A stretch of DNA of 8,767 nt from CAJXVY01 sp965657575 (GCA_965657575.1 CBFHOK010000022.1:1-8767), one strand, 5' to 3'. Positions 1-6,598 are shown, counted from the first letter of the stretch. The notes: generated from the letters alone by a model not told the origin. Translations and numbers: made by a program.

Positions 1-629
1 GTGAGGATGCTGTAATGAGCGGATGCTTCGCCATCGAGAGTTTGCATTAGAGAAAACACAAAACTCGCCATGGCAACAACCGCAAGTATCGGAAGCACTT
101 TTCCGCCAATACGAGACTTGAAGATAATCAAAAGCAATATGGGAGCGATGATATAAAACTGTTCTTCTAGAGAAAGTGACCAATAGTGAACGAAATAACT
201 TGGGTTTAGATCTCCATCTAAATAACTACTGCCCTCAATTCCAAGGTTTATGTTTTGAACATACAGAAGACTCCAAAAAGCGTGTCTAATTTCCCGGGTC
301 GTGAGCTGGTTCGTGATCTGCAAAAGGGCCAAGGTGAACAGAACGACAGCTAAAGCAGCGGGCAAAAGCCTCTTTATTCTTGCGCTAAAAAACCTTTTGA
401 ACTCAATTTTTCCCGATAGCTGCATCTCCCTAATGAGATTTCCACCAACTAGATAACCACTCACAACTAAAAATATGTCTACACCGAGAAAGCCGAAGGA
501 GAAGCCCGGAAGCTCAAAATGATAACCAACCACCGCAGTTACTGCGAAGGCCCTCAAAAGTTGAATATCAGGACGCTTGGTGGCTTTAGTCTTCGTAGCC
601 TTTAATTCGGCGACTGTGCCTGTGCTCAC
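1..629 (-). CDS. OafA/YrhL-type membrane acyltransferase (acyltransferase family 3), N-terminal part, runs off window
   Basis: Integral membrane O-acyltransferase; the family transfers acetyl or other acyl groups to sugars of surface polysaccharides, lipopolysaccharides or macrolides. I translated the minus strand from a GTG at 629-627; 209 codons are open to the window edge, so the C-terminus is missing. Visible family marks are the R-x10-H signature (R26 and H37) in the first membrane helix, then GFLGVDIFLVVSGYL at 46-60, a basic cytoplasmic stretch FFSARIKRLLPA at 80-91, and WSLSLEEQFY at 150-159. Several hydrophobic helices follow. The GTG has GAGGA three to four bases upstream; the nearby ATG is out of frame. 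It lies 31 bases after the stop of the preceding small membrane gene, so it is probably in one transcript with it and cysD-cysNC. Whether an extracytoplasmic SGNH domain follows cannot be seen. The acceptor is unknown; a surface glycan is an inference from the neighbours. Confidence 0.92.
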   Translation of the reverse strand, partial: MSTGTVAELKATKTKATKRPDIQLLRAFAVTAVVGYHFELPGFSFGFLGVDIFLVVSGYLVGGNLIREMQLSGKIEFKRFFSARIKRLLPAALAVVLFTLALLQITNQLTTREIRHAFWSLLYVQNINLGIEGSSYLDGDLNPSYFVHYWSLSLEEQFYIIAPILLLIIFKSRIGGKVLPILAVVAMASFVFSLMQTLDGEASAHYSIL

Positions 630-660
630 GTTTCCTCGCAAAATCCATATTCACAGACAA

Positions 661-990
661 TCATGACTCGAGAACTCCTCCATCGGGGAACTCCCAAGCG
701 GCTCCGAAACCAAGGACTAGTGGAGCGGCGAGGCCCAAGGCAAAACCTACATATAAAACTGCAATCAAGTCGGTTGAATTATCTGAGTTAGAGATTTTCA
801 AAACATTTCGAACCCTTGAAATCGAAAGCAAAACCATTGGAACGGAAAATAAAACCACGGTTATTGCAACAGTGGAATTTGTGGAAGTGGCCTCTCGTAA
901 CGAAAAGAGAGGTGTTGAGTAAAGAAGAAAAGCTGTTCCCACTCCCAGTAGGAAAGCCAAAGCTCCCGAAATCAAGTTAGTGATTCTCAT
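661..990 (-). CDS. small membrane protein of unknown function (109 aa)
   Basis: I do not recognise this protein. It has three hydrophobic stretches long enough to span the membrane, at about residues 6-24, 41-57 and 77-97. A basic/polar loop (SRVRNVLKISNSDNSTD, about 57-73) lies between the second and third. The C-terminus is short and acidic (EFPDGGVLES). The first segment (SGALAFLLGVGTAFLLYSTP) may act as a signal anchor. The ATG at 990 is preceded by a run of five G eight to three bases upstream, a weak ribosome-binding site. It starts 42 bases after the cysNC stop and ends 31 bases before the acyltransferase start, so it is probably co-transcribed with both. A role as a small partner in polysaccharide modification or export is only a guess from position. 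Reality as a gene is supported by the membrane pattern and the snug spacing. Confidence 0.7.
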   Translation of the reverse strand: MRITNLISGALAFLLGVGTAFLLYSTPLFSLREATSTNSTVAITVVLFSVPMVLLSISRVRNVLKISNSDNSTDLIAVLYVGFALGLAAPLVLGFGAAWEFPDGGVLES

Positions 991-1032
991 AAGACCCCCG
1001 AGGCAATCATCACCCCAAGATTACAACAGCTG

Positions 1033-2823
1033 CTAAGTCTGGTGCCTTGAGAGGTTTTCAATAAGCTCCTGGTCTGAATGAAACACAGAAAGGAGAAATT
1101 CAGGTTTGGACGGCGCCTCAAACTCAGCACCAATGCCTGTAAAGTTGGGAATGTCTCCCGCCCTTGCTTTTTTGTATAGCCCTTTGGGGTCTCTTTGTTC
1201 ACAAACCTCCAGTGGCGTATCGACATAGACAAGAGTGAATAGCTCATCTCCAATGATCTCCCTAGCCATTTGTCTGTCTGCTTCTTTTGGAGATATCAGT
1301 GTTACTAAAACAATCAGTCCTGCATCAGCCATTAGCTTTGCTATCTCTGCAGTTCTTCTAATGTTTTCTGTTCTATCGGCTTCCGTGAAGCCAAGGTCAC
1401 GATTGAGACCAAACCGGAGATTATCTCCATCAAGGATGTAATGCGGTTTTGATTGTTTATAAAGCTCTTTGCTTAGTTCGTTAGCAATGGTTGACTTTCC
1501 TGAACCAGATAAACCCGTGAACCAAATGACCTTTGGTTTATTGCCTGTCAGCTGAGCATGCTCTGCTGAGCTGACCTTGAAATCATGCTTGGTGATGTTC
1601 TCACTGCGTCTAAGAGCAAAGTTCACTGTCCCCACCGCAACTGTTTGACCAGTTTCTGGGGAAATAACAGTAAAGCGACCAAGGTCAAAGTTTTCATTGA
1701 AGGGCAGAAGCGTCATTGACTCTGAGATGCTGATATTGGCACGAATGATTTCGTTGGTGCCAATATCTGATTTCTCTCCCTGTTTTGAATTCGTGATGAG
1801 ATCAATGGAGTTTATTTTGGTGAAACTCATATTGGATTCAGAAGCATTTGCATTAAGCAAATACTTTCTTCCCTTATAACCTTTGTCTTCACTAAGCCAG
1901 ACCATGTCAACTTCAAATTGGTCATGGGGGAGTAATTGCTTACTTGTTAGAACATCGCCTCGTTGGATGTCTAAATCCTTATCAATTTCAAATGAAATAG
2001 CGGAGTCGGTTTTGGCATTCTTTGTCTCTTCACCTGCTGCCAAAAGCTTTGTGATTTTCAGCTCTTTGTTGGAGACATAAAGCTCTTGGTTTATTGATGC
2101 CTCTCCGGAAAGCACTTTTCCCAGGTATCGTCTGCCACCACCAGCCAGTCTTTGAATCATCTGCACGCTGATGATTGTTTGAGTTGATTGTGTGTTTTGA
2201 AGTTTTATTGCATCAAATGTCTCTAGCAGTGTCTTGCCATCAAACCATCCAAGCCTTGATGAACTTTTGACGACATTGGCACCAGTCAGACCACTGACCG
2301 GAATCACGCTGTGATGGATACCAGCGAAGTGCCCAGAGCGTGATTCCAGATGAGTTGCAATGTCTTTTGAAATCTCATTGAATTTCTTCTGACTGAAATT
2401 CACTAGATCCATCTTGTTGATTGCGAAGATGATCTCTCTGATGCCAAGTCTTAGCGCAATCTCTAAGTGGTGCTTTGTTTGCGGTTTCAATCCTGCTTGC
2501 GCATCCACCACCAGCATTAGTGCATCGCTTCCAGCTGATGCGGTTGCCATGTTTCTGGTGTATTGCTCATGTCCTGGGGAATCAGCTATTTGGTATCTGC
2601 GGGTATTGGAACCAAAAAACCTATGGGCAACATCAATGGTGATTCCTTGTGATTGTTCACTCTCTAGGCCATCTAGCAGGTCGGCAATCTTGTTCGGGTC
2701 ATAGTTTTTTGCTAGCTGGTCGTCATAGATGCTTCCTGTGTCGAGTAGCAGTCTCGCAAGGATGGTTGATTTGCCATCATCCACACTTCCTGCGGAGGTG
2801 ATTCTAAAAATCTCTTTTGGCAT
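1033..2823 (-). CDS. cysNC: bifunctional sulfate adenylyltransferase subunit 1 / adenylylsulfate kinase (CysNC)
   Basis: Cytoplasmic PAPS-forming enzyme. The N-terminal CysN half is a GTPase that drives APS synthesis by CysD; the C-terminal CysC half phosphorylates APS to PAPS. GTPase motifs are all visible: G1 GSVDDGKST (12-20), G2 around QGITIDVAH (59-67), G3 DSPGH (81-85), G4 NKMD (136-139) and G5-like SGLTGAN (177-183). Beta-barrel domains fill about 210-410. The kinase domain begins near 430 with Walker A GLSGSGKST (437-445), DGDN (465-468), DRTENIRR (483-490), the phospho-serine region SPKEADRQMAR (511-521) and DPKGLYKKARAG (545-556). The length of 596 residues is slightly below the usual 610-640 for fused CysNC, with no motif lost. 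Its ATG shares one base with the cysD stop (TAATG) and follows a strong AAGGAGGG site, so the two subunits are translationally coupled. Fused CysNC occurs in actinobacteria and in nodulation-factor sulfation systems (NodQ). Confidence 0.97.
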   Translation of the reverse strand: MPKEIFRITSAGSVDDGKSTILARLLLDTGSIYDDQLAKNYDPNKIADLLDGLESEQSQGITIDVAHRFFGSNTRRYQIADSPGHEQYTRNMATASAGSDALMLVVDAQAGLKPQTKHHLEIALRLGIREIIFAINKMDLVNFSQKKFNEISKDIATHLESRSGHFAGIHHSVIPVSGLTGANVVKSSSRLGWFDGKTLLETFDAIKLQNTQSTQTIISVQMIQRLAGGGRRYLGKVLSGEASINQELYVSNKELKITKLLAAGEETKNAKTDSAISFEIDKDLDIQRGDVLTSKQLLPHDQFEVDMVWLSEDKGYKGRKYLLNANASESNMSFTKINSIDLITNSKQGEKSDIGTNEIIRANISISESMTLLPFNENFDLGRFTVISPETGQTVAVGTVNFALRRSENITKHDFKVSSAEHAQLTGNKPKVIWFTGLSGSGKSTIANELSKELYKQSKPHYILDGDNLRFGLNRDLGFTEADRTENIRRTAEIAKLMADAGLIVLVTLISPKEADRQMAREIIGDELFTLVYVDTPLEVCEQRDPKGLYKKARAGDIPNFTGIGAEFEAPSKPEFLLSVFHSDQELIENLSRHQT

Positions 2824-4220
2824 TAGAAATATCCCTCCTTTTTCTTCTGCTCCATAGAAGCCCCTCTATCAAAATCAATAACCCTGGAGCTTCGCTCACT
2901 GACTCTTGTTTGTTTTAGTTCTTCTGCTATCTCGGGGACATTTTTTGCAGCACTCTCAACACCACCGGATAGGGGATAGCAACCAAGGGATCTAAATCTG
3001 ATCTTTCCAAAATGAACTTCTTCTTCTGGTTCTAACCTGAATCTTTCATCGTCAACCATGATCAGGCTTCCGTTGCGAATGACAAAGGGCCTTGTTTTGG
3101 AGAAATACAGCGGAACCAGCGGAACGTTTTCTTTTTCCAAGTAATCCCAGATATCCCGCTCCGTCCAGTTGCTAAGTGGAAACACACGCATTGATTGGCT
3201 ATTGACCAAGGTGATGTTATAAAAATCCCATAATTCCGGTCTTTGGTTTTTTGGATCCCAGGCATGGTTTTTATCTCTGACTGAGAACACTCTTTCTTTG
3301 GCACGGGATTTTTCTTCATCTCTTCTTGCTCCACCAAAGACGAAATCAAATTCCTGCTCTGTCAGGAGCTTCTTCAAAGCCTGCGTTTTGGTGATGTCGG
3401 TATGAACTGCAGATCCTTGATCGAAAGGATTGATGTCTTTTTCTATTGCCTCCGGGTTTATGTAATGGATAGTTTCAAAATCAGACTGTTCTTTGATCCA
3501 CCCACGGAATGTGTTCATTTCTTGAAATTTCCACCTGGTGTCGATATTGACCAGCGGAAAAGGGATTTTCTCTGGTGCAAAGGCCTTTTGAGCAAGCCTC
3601 AGCATCACCATTGAGTCTTTGCCCAGAGAAAACAGCATCCCTGGGTTTTTCGCTTTGGCAACAGCCTCGCGGATGATGTGGATGCTTTGTTGCTCTAAAT
3701 CCCATAAATGACTTCCTGCGATTTCTTTTTTGGGTCTGTCAATGGGTGAAAAATTTGGGGGGGCATGCAGTGAATCAATAAGGTCAAGGTGGTCATCGAC
3801 CACTGCTTGATAGAGAAGCGAGTGAGCTTTGCCGTGGGGTATCAGTTTCAACGACTGTTTGAGCTCGTTCAATGAGGACGCTATTTCAGCTTCAGAGCTG
3901 AGCTGCTTGATTATCAGGTGCCCTCTGAGATCAGAGAGGACCAGCAACTTCGAATCTGTAATTTGAACAATTCGGGTTTTATGGCGTTTTTTGGCAAGCC
4001 ATGATTTCAAGTGAGGTAGCACCAGAGAATTGAGCCCCTTACCGTGTTCATCGGTGACTTCTTCGAGTGAGCTTACGACCTGAACTGTAAGTTCATCCAT
4101 AGCACGGAGTATTTGCCTTTTTGACACATCTGGATGGGTAGCCGAGAGTGAATCAACATCGTGCCAGCGGTTGTCGCTCAGGGTGTTGGCTATGCTCCGG
4201 GCCAATGTCACGTTTGTCAT
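2823..4220 (-). CDS. cysD: sulfate adenylyltransferase subunit 2 (CysD) with a novel N-terminal extension
   Basis: PP-loop ATP sulfurylase subunit: sulfate + ATP gives APS + PPi, in complex with CysN. The catalytic part covers residues 169-465 and follows E. coli CysD almost end to end: HLWDLEQQSIHIIREA (171-186), PP-loop FSLGKDS (197-203), NPFDQGSAVHTDI (264-276), FGGARRDEEKSRAKER (295-310), WDPKNQRPELW (321-331), VFPLSNWTERDIWDY (346-360), SLGCYPL (411-417) and the terminal MEQKKKEGYF. CysD is normally about 300 residues; this one has 465. The extra 168 residues at the N-terminus are not part of the known enzyme. Residues 5-45 look like a winged helix-turn-helix fold, followed by a mixed helix/strand part and a Pro-rich linker (153-165). 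No ATG, GTG or TTG lies in frame near residue 169, so the extension appears to be translated. No clear ribosome-binding site precedes the ATG at 4220, but a TATGAT hexamer lies 14 bases upstream, hinting at a very short leader. Residue 229 is Arg in IDTRWKF where E. coli has Gly. Confidence 0.96.
   Translation of the reverse strand: MTNVTLARSIANTLSDNRWHDVDSLSATHPDVSKRQILRAMDELTVQVVSSLEEVTDEHGKGLNSLVLPHLKSWLAKKRHKTRIVQITDSKLLVLSDLRGHLIIKQLSSEAEIASSLNELKQSLKLIPHGKAHSLLYQAVVDDHLDLIDSLHAPPNFSPIDRPKKEIAGSHLWDLEQQSIHIIREAVAKAKNPGMLFSLGKDSMVMLRLAQKAFAPEKIPFPLVNIDTRWKFQEMNTFRGWIKEQSDFETIHYINPEAIEKDINPFDQGSAVHTDITKTQALKKLLTEQEFDFVFGGARRDEEKSRAKERVFSVRDKNHAWDPKNQRPELWDFYNITLVNSQSMRVFPLSNWTERDIWDYLEKENVPLVPLYFSKTRPFVIRNGSLIMVDDERFRLEPEEEVHFGKIRFRSLGCYPLSGGVESAAKNVPEIAEELKQTRVSERSSRVIDFDRGASMEQKKKEGYF
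2833..2840 (-). promoter_or_regulatory. strong ribosome-binding site for cysNC inside the cysD end
   Basis: The minus strand reads AAGGAGGG, then nine bases, then the cysNC ATG. It lies inside the last codons of cysD, and the cysD stop and cysNC start share one base at 2823 (TAATG). This fixes the cysNC start and implies coupled synthesis of the two sulfurylase subunits. Confidence 0.85.
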
Positions 4221-4300
4221 TATTTCTAATTCTAATCATAAGTTTTTTGGATTTTGTATTTCTTTGTTGAAATCTTTGCAGATTATGACAGACTTTGCCA
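4221..4300. promoter_or_regulatory. divergent promoter region between cysD and the TauE-family permease
   Basis: About 80 AT-rich bases separate two divergent start codons. On the minus strand TATGAT (4240-4235) is a good -10 match 14 bases before the cysD ATG; on the plus strand TATGAC (4284-4289) is a poorer one 11 bases before the permease ATG. No convincing -35 boxes or Shine-Dalgarno sequences are visible on either side. Very short leaders, common in actinobacteria, would fit this but are unproven. I saw no operator palindrome or riboswitch fold. Confidence 0.35.
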
Positions 4301-5053
4301 ATGATCATTGAACTGCCAATTGTGTTGACTGCCTTCTTGGTTGGGGGCTTAGTTGGCATAACAGGTGTTGGTGGAGGCGCAGTCATGACGCCAGTATTGA
4401 TTCTTCTTTTTGGAATACCACCGGTTGTTGCAATTGCCACAGATTTAGTTTTTGCAACAATGACCAAGCTTGTGGCATCAGTGATTCATTCGAAAGCAGG
4501 TTCTATTGACTGGTCTGCTGCCAAGAGAATCTGGAAGGGGAGCATTCCGGGAACATTGCTAGGCATACTCTTGCTCGTTTATTTGGCTAATGAGTTTGTG
4601 TTTGTGATTAATATCTTGCTTGCTTTGCTGTTGGTTGTGACAGCAGTCTCAATGCTTATCTCCGTTGGTGTTTCTAAAAGCTCAGGGAATCGATTGCCGT
4701 TAATTGGAGGAGGTTTCATTGGCTTCGCTGTTGCAACAACATCTGTTGGGGCAGGAGCGATGGGAATGGCTTTATTGAGATCTCTAATTGGGGATAGGGA
4801 CCCTAAGAAACTGGTGGGAACAGACATTGTTCATGCAATCCCGATTGCATTGATTGCAGGTGTCAGTTATTTCTTTGCTGGGTTTTTTGATTCGGGATTG
4901 TTGGCGAATTTATTGCTGGGTTCAATACCTGGTGTTGTTATCGGGTCTTTGGCGGTTTCCAAGATCAACGCTGTTTATTTGCGAAAGCTTTTGGCAGGAG
5001 TTCTGATAATTGCGGCAATTGGCATGGGGCTTAGCGCCTTTGGGCTTATTTAG
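4301..5053 (+). CDS. TauE/SafE-family membrane permease (putative sulfate/sulfite transporter)
   Basis: Multi-pass inner-membrane protein of the sulfite exporter TauE/SafE family (COG0730), 250 residues from the ATG at 4301; a TTG two codons earlier at 4295 is an alternative start, and a TGA at 4286 closes the frame above it. The family's internal repeat is visible. The first half has GLVGITGVGGGAVMTP (about 16-31) followed by ATDLVFATMTKLVAS. The second half has GGGFIGFAVATTSVGAGAMG (136-155) followed by GTDIVHAIPIALIAG (173-187). Roughly seven to eight hydrophobic helices fill the rest. Family members export sulfite or sulfonates, and the actinobacterial CysZ of Corynebacterium glutamicum, from the same broad family and lying in a cys cluster, was proposed to take up sulfate. 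Divergent placement from cysD makes sulfate import or sulfite export the likely role; the direction and substrate cannot be read from sequence. Confidence 0.93.
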   Translation: MIIELPIVLTAFLVGGLVGITGVGGGAVMTPVLILLFGIPPVVAIATDLVFATMTKLVASVIHSKAGSIDWSAAKRIWKGSIPGTLLGILLLVYLANEFVFVINILLALLLVVTAVSMLISVGVSKSSGNRLPLIGGGFIGFAVATTSVGAGAMGMALLRSLIGDRDPKKLVGTDIVHAIPIALIAGVSYFFAGFFDSGLLANLLLGSIPGVVIGSLAVSKINAVYLRKLLAGVLIIAAIGMGLSAFGLI

Positions 5054-5334
5054 CTTTATTGTGAAAAATCTTTTGTCAGAAACGGTGATAAACCCTGGGT
5101 TTTCATAGCTTGGCTTGCATTAGGTGAGTTATTCACCACTGTCGACAATTAGAACTCTTCCCTCGGCTACCTCCAGCACCGCCTGGCCAGCTGCTGTCTC
5201 CCACTTTGTGTTTCTCCAAAGCTCAAAGACGCCAGTCGCAGTTTCAGACGCTGCTCTGATCAGGTAAAGCTGCATCCTTGATGAGTAGACACCTAGAAAT
5301 GTAAAGGGCTGATTCGTAGCTCCGAAGTTGTCAT
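5054..5334. other. 281-base gap between convergent permease and rmlD genes
   Basis: No recognised gene lies here. The left part is AT-rich and holds a 13-base palindrome (5090-5102, AAACCC-T-GGGTTT) and a 5-bp hairpin (GGTGA 5123-5127 with TCACC 5133-5137). Neither is followed by a T tract on either strand, so I see no clear intrinsic terminator. The right part, on the minus strand, has a protein-like open frame described separately. Confidence 0.6.
5129..5275 (-). CDS. possible tiny gene or gene relic downstream of rmlD (48 aa from ATG)
   Basis: The ATG at 5275 opens a 48-codon frame ending in TAA at 5131-5129. The product has a plausible soluble composition: it starts MQLYLIRAASETATGVF, continues with a Trp-containing stretch ELWRNTKWETAAGQ, and ends in a strand-like VLEVAEGRVLIVDSGE. 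The same frame stays open upstream to 5356, overlapping the last codons of rmlD, and that part (QPFTFLGVYSSR) also reads like protein. It contains no ordinary start codon before 5275, however, and the only purine-rich stretch (AAGG) touches the ATG, which is too close to work well. It could be a real small gene, the 3' relic of a lost gene, or chance. I recognise no family. Confidence 0.22.
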   Translation of the reverse strand: MQLYLIRAASETATGVFELWRNTKWETAAGQAVLEVAEGRVLIVDSGE

Positions 5335-6153
5335 TTAGAAAAACTCTCGTTTGATCTCATTCCAGCCCTGTTGCCAGGTGGCTTTCGTGCTGCGATCTGA
5401 TTGCAGGTGGCTGTTTTTTGGCCTTGGAACGACGTCCTCGTTCAATACGGTCTTTGCGGGGTTGATCTTGTTCTGGAAATCACCTGAGATTAAATCCGCA
5501 AATCCAAACCAACTAGTCACTCCATTCGGAACACCGTGGTGGATTCCACCATTGAATTTTTCTTTTATTGCCCTGTAAACAAACTCGCTCAGAAACCAAG
5601 TCGATGTGGGTGTTCCGAACTGGTCATCAACCACGCTGAGCTCTTCGTTTTGTTTGAGCTTGTGGATTATTGCCTTTGGGAAACAGTGACCTTTTGGACC
5701 ATAAAGCCAACTAGTGCGGATTATCAGCGCATCTGGGTTGTGTTTTGAGACTTCTAGTTCCCCGGCAAGCTTGGATTGACCATAGACATTGATTGGGTTT
5801 GGTTTGTCTGTAGTTAGGTATGGAGATTCTTTGGTGCCATCGAAGACGTAGTCCGTGGAGATATGAATAAGTTTTTGATTATTTGCATTTGTTATTTTTG
5901 CAAGCTTCTCTGGAACATCCCTGTTCAACTCAAAAGCCTTCTCTGGTTCCGACTCTGCTTGATTCACATTTGTATAAGCAGTTGCGTTTATGACAACATC
6001 GAAATCTCTAATTGATTCGTTGATTACCTCGATGCTTTGTCTGAGATCAAGTTGATCTGAGCTGAAACCACTAACGTCTTCTTTTTTAGACTCCAGAAAC
6101 TCGATCATGTCAGAGCCAAACATCCCTGTGGAACCCAAGACCAACCAACGCAT
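5335..6153 (-). CDS. rmlD: dTDP-4-dehydrorhamnose reductase (RmlD-type)
   Basis: Last step of dTDP-L-rhamnose synthesis: NAD(P)H-dependent reduction of dTDP-4-dehydro-L-rhamnose, in the cytoplasm, feeding rhamnose into cell-wall or exopolysaccharides. It is an extended SDR enzyme of 272 residues, close to the usual 280-300. The nucleotide-binding GSTGMFG lies at 7-13, NATAYTNVNQAE at 56-67, the catalytic STD at 99-101 with YVFDG, YGQSK (Y124, K128), RTSWLYG (146-152) and QFGTPT (178-183). The C-terminal RPKNSHLQS (244-252) is the family's substrate-binding RP.xS.L region. The ATG at 6153 is preceded by a weak TAGG. rmlA, rmlB and rmlC are not in this window. A related SDR acting on another nucleotide sugar is possible but less likely given the motifs. 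It ends 281 bases from the permease gene and begins 61 bases after the end of the ahcY remnant. Confidence 0.94.
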   Translation of the reverse strand: MRWLVLGSTGMFGSDMIEFLESKKEDVSGFSSDQLDLRQSIEVINESIRDFDVVINATAYTNVNQAESEPEKAFELNRDVPEKLAKITNANNQKLIHISTDYVFDGTKESPYLTTDKPNPINVYGQSKLAGELEVSKHNPDALIIRTSWLYGPKGHCFPKAIIHKLKQNEELSVVDDQFGTPTSTWFLSEFVYRAIKEKFNGGIHHGVPNGVTSWFGFADLISGDFQNKINPAKTVLNEDVVPRPKNSHLQSDRSTKATWQQGWNEIKREFF

Positions 6154-6214
6154 GATGAAAGCCTATTGGTTGGAATGCAGGAAAAGCTTTTGCTGCCAAG
6201 CAGTAACTCGAAGA

Positions 6215-6598
6215 TTAGTATCCGTAAAGATTTCGTTTGTATTGCACCTAAACCTCAACACCGATGCACTTAGCTTGTTCTGGAATTGGCTTCGTTAGCG
6301 CTGCTCCAAAAGCATCTGGATGCAGCCTTGCTACCTTTTTTTCTAGTTTCTTAGGAAGAACACGAACACCCAGGGGGTTATCAGAGGTGTTTGCGAACAT
6401 CTCTATTTGAGCTAATACTTGGTTTGCAAAATAGGTGCTCACAACAAAGCTTGGGTGATCTGTTGCATTACCCGGGTTCATCAGAGTTCTGTTTGTGAAG
6501 ACAATCACTTCAGTTGGTGATTCCTCGCAAATGAAGATCTTGAGCTGAGTCTGAAAACGCATGATGCGCCTACTATCGCAAGTGGTTGCCTTCTTCAG
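6215..6598 (-). pseudogene. ahcY: S-adenosylhomocysteinase remnant (C-terminal part, nonsense-interrupted)
   Basis: The intact enzyme splits S-adenosylhomocysteine into adenosine and homocysteine and has about 430-490 residues. Only about its last quarter is recognisable here. The minus-strand frame from 6562 (104 codons) reads MNPGNATDHPSFVVS, then FANQVLAQIEMF, VRVLPKKLEKKVARLH and PEQAKCIGVEV, matching the family's NLGNATGHPSFVMS, NQ.LAQIEL, VLPK.LDEKVARLH and EQA.YIGV. A TAG at 6250-6248 replaces the Glu codon of the usual VEGPYKPDHYRY ending. Reading through it gives VQYKRNLYGY and then TAA at 6217-6215, a gapless but eroded copy of GPYKPDHYRY with both Tyr-Lys and terminal Tyr retained. 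The GHPSF glycine is Asp. Upstream, weak similarity (SRRIMRFQTQLKIF against the family's KRI.IKPQVDRYT) extends to about 6598, before a TAG at 6610-6608. The NAD and catalytic domains are absent. It lies head to head with the beta-helix gene and 61 bases ahead of rmlD. Confidence 0.85.

Noticed and set aside
987..1253. 88-codon minus-strand frame overlapping the cysNC end
   Set aside because: It overlaps the conserved APS-kinase C-terminus in another frame and shows no protein-like features of its own.
1235..2704. Plus-strand open frames opposite cysNC
   Set aside because: Antisense shadows of the conserved CysN and CysC domains, without ribosome-binding sites or recognisable motifs.
5090..5102. 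Palindrome AAACCC-T-GGGTTT after the permease gene as an intrinsic terminator
   Set aside because: The centre leaves a one-base loop, so only a four-pair stem can form, and no T tract of useful length follows on either strand.
5123..5137. GGTGA/TCACC hairpin as a terminator or operator
   Set aside because: Only five base pairs, with no T tract and no second copy in the window.
5335..5346. Programmed -1 frameshift at the end of rmlD (GAG TTT TTC TAA)
   Set aside because: The heptamer is not a canonical X-XXY-YYZ site, no clear downstream stimulator is seen, and RmlD is complete without the extension.
6248..6562. The 104-codon frame as an intact small gene
   Set aside because: It aligns only to the last quarter of S-adenosylhomocysteinase, and the family's terminal residues persist beyond its stop codon, so it is better called a pseudogene.
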